Shown in pieces: positions 5,617 to 9,102 of a stretch of 9,102 nucleotides of DNA (position 1 is its first letter; each line of letters opens with the position of its first letter). The notes under the pieces were generated by a model. That model was not told the origin of the DNA. It searched no databases and worked only from the letters and a program-made list of their open reading frames with translations. The position numbers and the translations under genes were made by a program. The stretch lies in the NCBI GenBank assembly GCA_003170575.1, contig PMZB01000109.1, positions 1 to 9,102 on the forward strand. The letters run 5' to 3'. This DNA comes from Chlamydiia bacterium (GTDB lineage Bacteria; Chlamydiota; Chlamydiia; Chlamydiales; FEN-1388).

Positions 5617-7857
5617 ATGGAGCTTTTATCAACTGAAATATCAAAACTTACATTAGATGCTCCTCATTCGATGACTGATGCGGAGAAAAACAGTTTATGG
5701 GTATCGATTGCCAGTGGAGACTTTTCTCGGGTGCATAAGTATCTACAGAGAGAAGTGCTTCCTCAAGAGTCAATGACAGAGGAATGTCTTGAATTAGGGG
5801 AAAGAGTTTGCGAGGTCATGATGACGTACCTGCCTACACTTCCTCAGGAAACGACTTTGAAAACCCTTGCTGAAAAGATAGACATGGCACGCGAGTTGAT
5901 AAGAAAAAGGGATTTCAGTGGGACCAGTGACAAGATAGTAAATAGGTTGGTAGGACCTGAGCTTTTCGATATAACCTCTCCAATACATTATCGTGAGGCT
6001 GGACTTCGCTCTTCAGATAAGATTGGCCTTCGGCTCTACCGATATCAAAGCGATGATGAAAGAGCCAAGAATTTTAATTGTGATAGTGAATATAAAAATC
6101 ATTTTGAACTTGGCCCTTCATTACCATCAGAAAAAATTGAAGTGCAATCTTTCACCGAGATTTTTTCGTCTGCAGGTGTCGCTGGGATAGAAGTTTCCGC
6201 TGCTTCAACCTGTGGGAAAAGAGGGAAAATGGAAGATACTCTTATTGCGAACACAATTCAGGTTCAAGGGAAAATAGTACCCTTCTTTGGATTATTTGAT
6301 GGGCACGGCGGCGATCAACTTGCGCAATGGGTTAAAGCTAATATTACAGCCATTCTCCAAGAGCACTGCTCTCTCCCTGGAAACCCTTTGGATCAAGCAA
6401 CGGCCGGTGAAATTGAAAATATTTTGACAACTCTTCCCGTAAAGGTAGAGCAAAAACTGTATCTTACAATGAAGAGATCAGGAGCAACTTTTTTATTAGC
6501 TCTTGTAATCGGGCCAAAGGTATTTGTAGTCAATGCAGGAGATAGCCGAGTTCTCATCGTAACGAAAAATAAAACAACTCAACTTACAGAAGACGCTTCT
6601 CCTCTTAAACAACCTTTTCTCGACGGAATCCGAAAGCGAGGGGGGCAAGTAAGGGCAGAGGGGCGTCTCCAGTACGGGTGTTGTTTAAGTGTTGCCCGTG
6701 CTATTGAATCAGAAAAGGAGGATGATGAGGGGATCACTCCTCGCGGGAAGGTTACTTGCTTCGATATCTCTGATGCAGAGCCCGCCACACTCATCCTCGG
6801 ATGTGATGGTACTTTTGAAGCGAGCACATCTCGAAGCATTGCAGACGAGTATCGTCAACAAGGGAACCCTCAGGCTCTTGTTCAAAAAGCATTTAGTGAG
6901 GGTAGTCAGGATAATATAAGTGTGATGGTGGTAAAGTTACATGGTTCACTCCCTGTCCCGACCTATGTACCACTTCCTTTAACTGAGCCTATAACTGATA
7001 AGCAGGTTGCTCTTCTGCCACAAGAAGCGTGTTTACAACGCATTCAACCATGGGAGAATCCAGCTATACAAGATGAGTATAATATCGACGCTTCTCCCAT
7101 AAAATCTCCCTCTATGTGTGATCCGCTTCCTTGCGATGCAATGAGCAGTTTTAATATTTTGACTTCTTCATTCCCTGTAGATTTCGGCCAAGAGGGGGTG
7201 GGTGCTCATCATAAGGAGGCTCAATCATTTGCGAACTTGAACCGGGTATTTGGGGCCCAAAATGAGAAGATTTATCTGTTTGGCTCCTGTTGTTTCTCAG
7301 GAAACTACTTCACAACAAGTACACTTCATGTCTTTGTACGAGGGATTATTGAAGAAGAATTTCTTCGGCTTAAGGCGCCTCTTTCAGAGGTAAATCCTCA
7401 TCTTATTGAAAATATCTTATCTACTCTGTCCTCAAGAGTGGAACAAAGGAGAAGATCCTTCCTCGAAACCGCTCCATGGGGAAGCGACTTCCTAATTGGC
7501 ATCCGCATCAAGAATAGCATTTGGTCTGTGAGAACTCCAGGATTTGGGGCAAGACTTCTCGTGTTGCAAGGAGAGAACACATTTCAGATGACCGAAAAAG
7601 GAAAGAAAGAGAGCTTCACGCCTCAAAAGGAGGGAGAGTTTCCTCTACCATACCGTGCGCAGGTAACAAGGCGGGTTTTGTCTCCTGATATGCCTCTCAC
7701 ATTTATCCTAGGTAGTGAACAGCTTTTTGAAACATGTACATCGAGGCAGATTGCAGATGAGTATCGCAAAGAGAAAACGCCTGCAGCTCTCATCCAAAAA
7801 GCCCATACCACAGGAAGCGGAGATGACCTCACAGCTTTAGTATTGGAAATGCCTTAG
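5617..7857 (+). CDS. Tandem PP2C-family protein: one apparently active and one degenerate phosphatase domain
   Basis: Ser/Thr protein phosphatase of the metal-dependent PPM/PP2C family, 746 residues. ATG follows GAGG (5607-5610) with 6-nt spacing. Residues 1-190 form a mostly helical region I do not recognise. Domain 1 (about 191-441) shows R202 and E206/D207 in KRGKMED, FDGHGG at 227-232, SGATF and NAGDSR (306-311), LTEDASP, LILGCDG (392-398) and GSQDNIS (429-435), so the metal and phosphate ligands are present. The usual Gly-Asp after LSVARAI is replaced by Glu-Ser and an acidic run (EKEDDEG). A linker of about 100 residues rich in Pro, Ser and Cys follows. Domain 2 (about 545-746) is a homologous copy: IENILSTLSSRVEQ matches IENILTTLPVKVEQ, and TSRQIADEYR matches TSRSIADEYR. 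In it FDGHGG has become FGSCCFSG, GDSR became GFGAR and CDG became SEQ. Domain 2 is therefore predicted to be inactive. No signal peptide or membrane segment is visible. Targets are unknown; export to a host is possible but unsupported. Confidence 0.93.
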   Translation: MELLSTEISKLTLDAPHSMTDAEKNSLWVSIASGDFSRVHKYLQREVLPQESMTEECLELGERVCEVMMTYLPTLPQETTLKTLAEKIDMARELIRKRDFSGTSDKIVNRLVGPELFDITSPIHYREAGLRSSDKIGLRLYRYQSDDERAKNFNCDSEYKNHFELGPSLPSEKIEVQSFTEIFSSAGVAGIEVSAASTCGKRGKMEDTLIANTIQVQGKIVPFFGLFDGHGGDQLAQWVKANITAILQEHCSLPGNPLDQATAGEIENILTTLPVKVEQKLYLTMKRSGATFLLALVIGPKVFVVNAGDSRVLIVTKNKTTQLTEDASPLKQPFLDGIRKRGGQVRAEGRLQYGCCLSVARAIESEKEDDEGITPRGKVTCFDISDAEPATLILGCDGTFEASTSRSIADEYRQQGNPQALVQKAFSEGSQDNISVMVVKLHGSLPVPTYVPLPLTEPITDKQVALLPQEACLQRIQPWENPAIQDEYNIDASPIKSPSMCDPLPCDAMSSFNILTSSFPVDFGQEGVGAHHKEAQSFANLNRVFGAQNEKIYLFGSCCFSGNYFTTSTLHVFVRGIIEEEFLRLKAPLSEVNPHLIENILSTLSSRVEQRRRSFLETAPWGSDFLIGIRIKNSIWSVRTPGFGARLLVLQGENTFQMTEKGKKESFTPQKEGEFPLPYRAQVTRRVLSPDMPLTFILGSEQLFETCTSRQIADEYRKEKTPAALIQKAHTTGSGDDLTALVLEMP

Positions 7858-7899
7858 AGTAGGCTTAGGAGCTCTTTTCCTGGAAGGGAATCAAATAAG

Positions 7900-7922
7900 A
7901 TCTGATGTTTATTATCTCAGAT
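7900..7922. terminator. Weak hairpin between convergent genes, possible bidirectional terminator
   Basis: ATCTGA (7900-7905) pairs with TCAGAT (7917-7922) around an 11-nt loop. In the + direction it is followed after four bases by a T-run (7925-7932 region), fitting termination of the PP2C transcript. In the - direction the following sequence (TATTTG) is only mildly T-rich. The hairpin contains the stop codon of the amidotransferase gene. The stem has only 6 bp with two G-C pairs, so the call is tentative. Confidence 0.35.
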
Positions 7923-9009
7923 GCATATTTTTTAAAAGAGAGGAGAGAGCATTCATTTCAATTTTTTCTTTTAATGATGCAAGCATCTTTTGTTTAGCAA
8001 GATAAGCATCTCCTGCTTTTGCCATGTATACAAGGAGGCTTCTACAGAATCTTGAATTGGGTTGCCAATCATCATTATAGGCTTCTGGATGCCACTCTAT
8101 TCCAAGAATTGGAGCGCCGGATGTTAATTCAAATCCTTCTATCACATCAGCTTCTGGTGCCTTTCCTTTAGGGGTGTTTTCTCCGGGTGGAAGCGAGGTG
8201 GCATTCACTTGCAAAATATCTCGAAAATGAGGAGCGCCTTTCTTCATGAGTGTTTCTTCAGTGCGAGGAAGAGAATATTTGCTTGGAGCTTTCCAGTGAA
8301 CACTATTCACAAGTAGATGAAGATCTGGGTGAATTTGTTGTAGGGAAGCAGATTGCTTTTTATATGCTTGCCAACTATCTGTCGCCATTCCGGCTAGCAT
8401 AGAATGTGAGGGGATGGAGACAGAATGCATTTGTACGTTATGCCCAATAGATCCGTCATTGTTAATAGTTGGCATCTGGCGCCATGCATGGTCTTTAACA
8501 GGAGTAGTACCATCGAAGACCAAATCTGCTGTTTCCTCTTTTATTCTGAATTGTACGATAGCGTTGAATACATTCCATATTTGCCAAGAGCCTGCGCAAA
8601 TTCCCAGGACGGGCCGCCCTCTTTTGAAAGCATCACGTAAAAGAAGACGTTCGTGCAAATTTCTGATTTCAAGCATGTCTGCTCTTTTTGTTTCACTTTC
8701 TCTTGCATGCCCCGGGATTACTAATAAGCCAACCGAATCTGTTGGTTGAGATACTCTAGGTATTCTTTTCCCTTCTTCACTGAAAGGACCGAACCAAAGG
8801 TTATGAGTTGTGCCCGTTTTTATGAAGGATACAAGTGCTTGCGTGGTCATCTGAGGAGGCAGTGAAACAACAGTCTCTTGGAATGTTGCTCTCTGAATTG
8901 TGTAATGGTCATAAAATGGCCCGTTACCATTTCCTTCATCACGGTATGATATTTCAATAGGGGCTGGTGTAAGAGGAGAACGAGGTAAATGATAATCTAA
9001 AACCGCCAT
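7912..9009 (-). CDS. Class I glutamine amidotransferase, peptidase C26 / PuuD-like hydrolase
   Basis: Predicted gamma-glutamyl hydrolase or amidotransferase with a Cys-His-Glu triad, 365 residues, probably cytosolic (no signal peptide). The nucleophile elbow is GICAG with C138; GIEWHPE supplies H307 and E309. LLVIPGHARE (95-104) precedes them where the family has its Gly-rich oxyanion strand. MHSVSI (194-199) and NSVHW (235-239) match the conserved His strands of PuuD-like enzymes. It differs from PuuD in several ways: a 90-residue N-terminal stretch, GICAGSWQIWNV in place of the usual GICRGxQxxNV (one residue longer), and about 25 extra residues between NSVHW and WHPE. A charged helical tail follows 331. 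The Shine-Dalgarno site is weak (AAGAAG, 3 nt before ATG), but a good promoter lies just upstream and the frame has no better start. The substrate cannot be told from sequence; gamma-glutamyl amines or peptides are the family norm. Confidence 0.88.
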   Translation of the reverse strand: MAVLDYHLPRSPLTPAPIEISYRDEGNGNGPFYDHYTIQRATFQETVVSLPPQMTTQALVSFIKTGTTHNLWFGPFSEEGKRIPRVSQPTDSVGLLVIPGHARESETKRADMLEIRNLHERLLLRDAFKRGRPVLGICAGSWQIWNVFNAIVQFRIKEETADLVFDGTTPVKDHAWRQMPTINNDGSIGHNVQMHSVSIPSHSMLAGMATDSWQAYKKQSASLQQIHPDLHLLVNSVHWKAPSKYSLPRTEETLMKKGAPHFRDILQVNATSLPPGENTPKGKAPEADVIEGFELTSGAPILGIEWHPEAYNDDWQPNSRFCRSLLVYMAKAGDAYLAKQKMLASLKEKIEMNALSSLLKNMHLR

Positions 9010-9035
9010 ATACTTCTTTAATCTTTTTATGTTAA

Positions 9036-9064
9036 ATCATGTCATTGTCTCATAATTCAGTCAA
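9036..9064 (-). promoter_or_regulatory. Sigma-70-type promoter of the amidotransferase gene
   Basis: On the reverse strand TTGACT (9059-9064, 5/6) and CATGAT (9036-9041, 4/6) are spaced by exactly 17 nt. Transcription would begin near 9029, leaving a leader of about 20 nt before the ATG at 9009. The position and spacing are good; the -10 box is only moderate. Confidence 0.5.
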
Positions 9065-9102
9065 TGGATATCTTAGTGCATATTTTTTTCACTAGACATG
9101 AA

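Noticed and set aside
7855..7890. Terminator formed by AGAG/CTCT or TTCC/GGAA just after the PP2C stop
   Set aside because: The stems are only 4 bp and the T-run is four bases or fewer; the hairpin at 7900-7922 is a better candidate.
8414..8749. Two overlapping forward open frames opposite the amidotransferase
   Set aside because: Both are antisense to conserved motifs of the real gene and have no coherent domain or good ribosome-binding site.
9098..9102. Start of a further forward gene at the ATG near the window end
   Set aside because: Only five bases remain and no ribosome-binding site precedes it.

Overview
The window holds six protein-coding genes and no rRNA, tRNA, CRISPR array or recognisable transposase. 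The best clue to the organism is the first gene. It is a tail-specific (Tsp/Prc-type) S41 protease whose residues LQTYCDQMDCFKIYLL, read from the window edge, resemble the chlamydial Tsp line (CT441 type). Together with a large PP2C-type phosphatase, low-to-moderate GC and compact genes with clear Shine-Dalgarno sites, this suggests a bacterium of the Chlamydiae, probably an amoeba-associated (Parachlamydia/Waddlia-like) lineage. That placement is inference from family recognition; no search was run.

Layout: (1) 2-1765, + strand: the 5'-truncated Tsp protease, followed by a small factor-independent terminator. (2) 1861-2760, + strand: an unrecognised 299-residue protein with its own strong ribosome-binding site. 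(3) 2767-2929: a foldback structure with 25-nt outer arms (24/25 matching) and an inner 11-nt inverted repeat. It lies between two convergent genes and its right arm runs into the last codons of the next gene. (4) 5454-2912, - strand: a two-gene operon of a TolC/CusC-like outer-membrane lipoprotein and a secreted two-domain multicopper oxidase with a Met-rich tail, coupled by an ATGA overlap. This looks like a copper-handling cassette of the cell envelope. (5) 5455-5616: a divergent control region with a palindrome. (6) 5617-7857, + strand: a 746-residue protein with an unknown N-terminal region, one PP2C phosphatase domain with its core catalytic residues, and a second, clearly homologous PP2C domain that has lost its metal ligands. 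(7) 9009-7912, - strand: a class I glutamine amidotransferase (peptidase C26/PuuD-like) with its own promoter, convergent with the phosphatase.

The only genes that clearly work together are the oxidase and the efflux protein. The cassette contains neither a membrane-fusion protein nor an inner-membrane pump, so the outer-membrane protein must borrow partners encoded elsewhere or serve a periplasmic system. The most unusual items are the active-plus-dead tandem PP2C protein and the foldback element that supplies, or shares, the stop codon of the oxidase.
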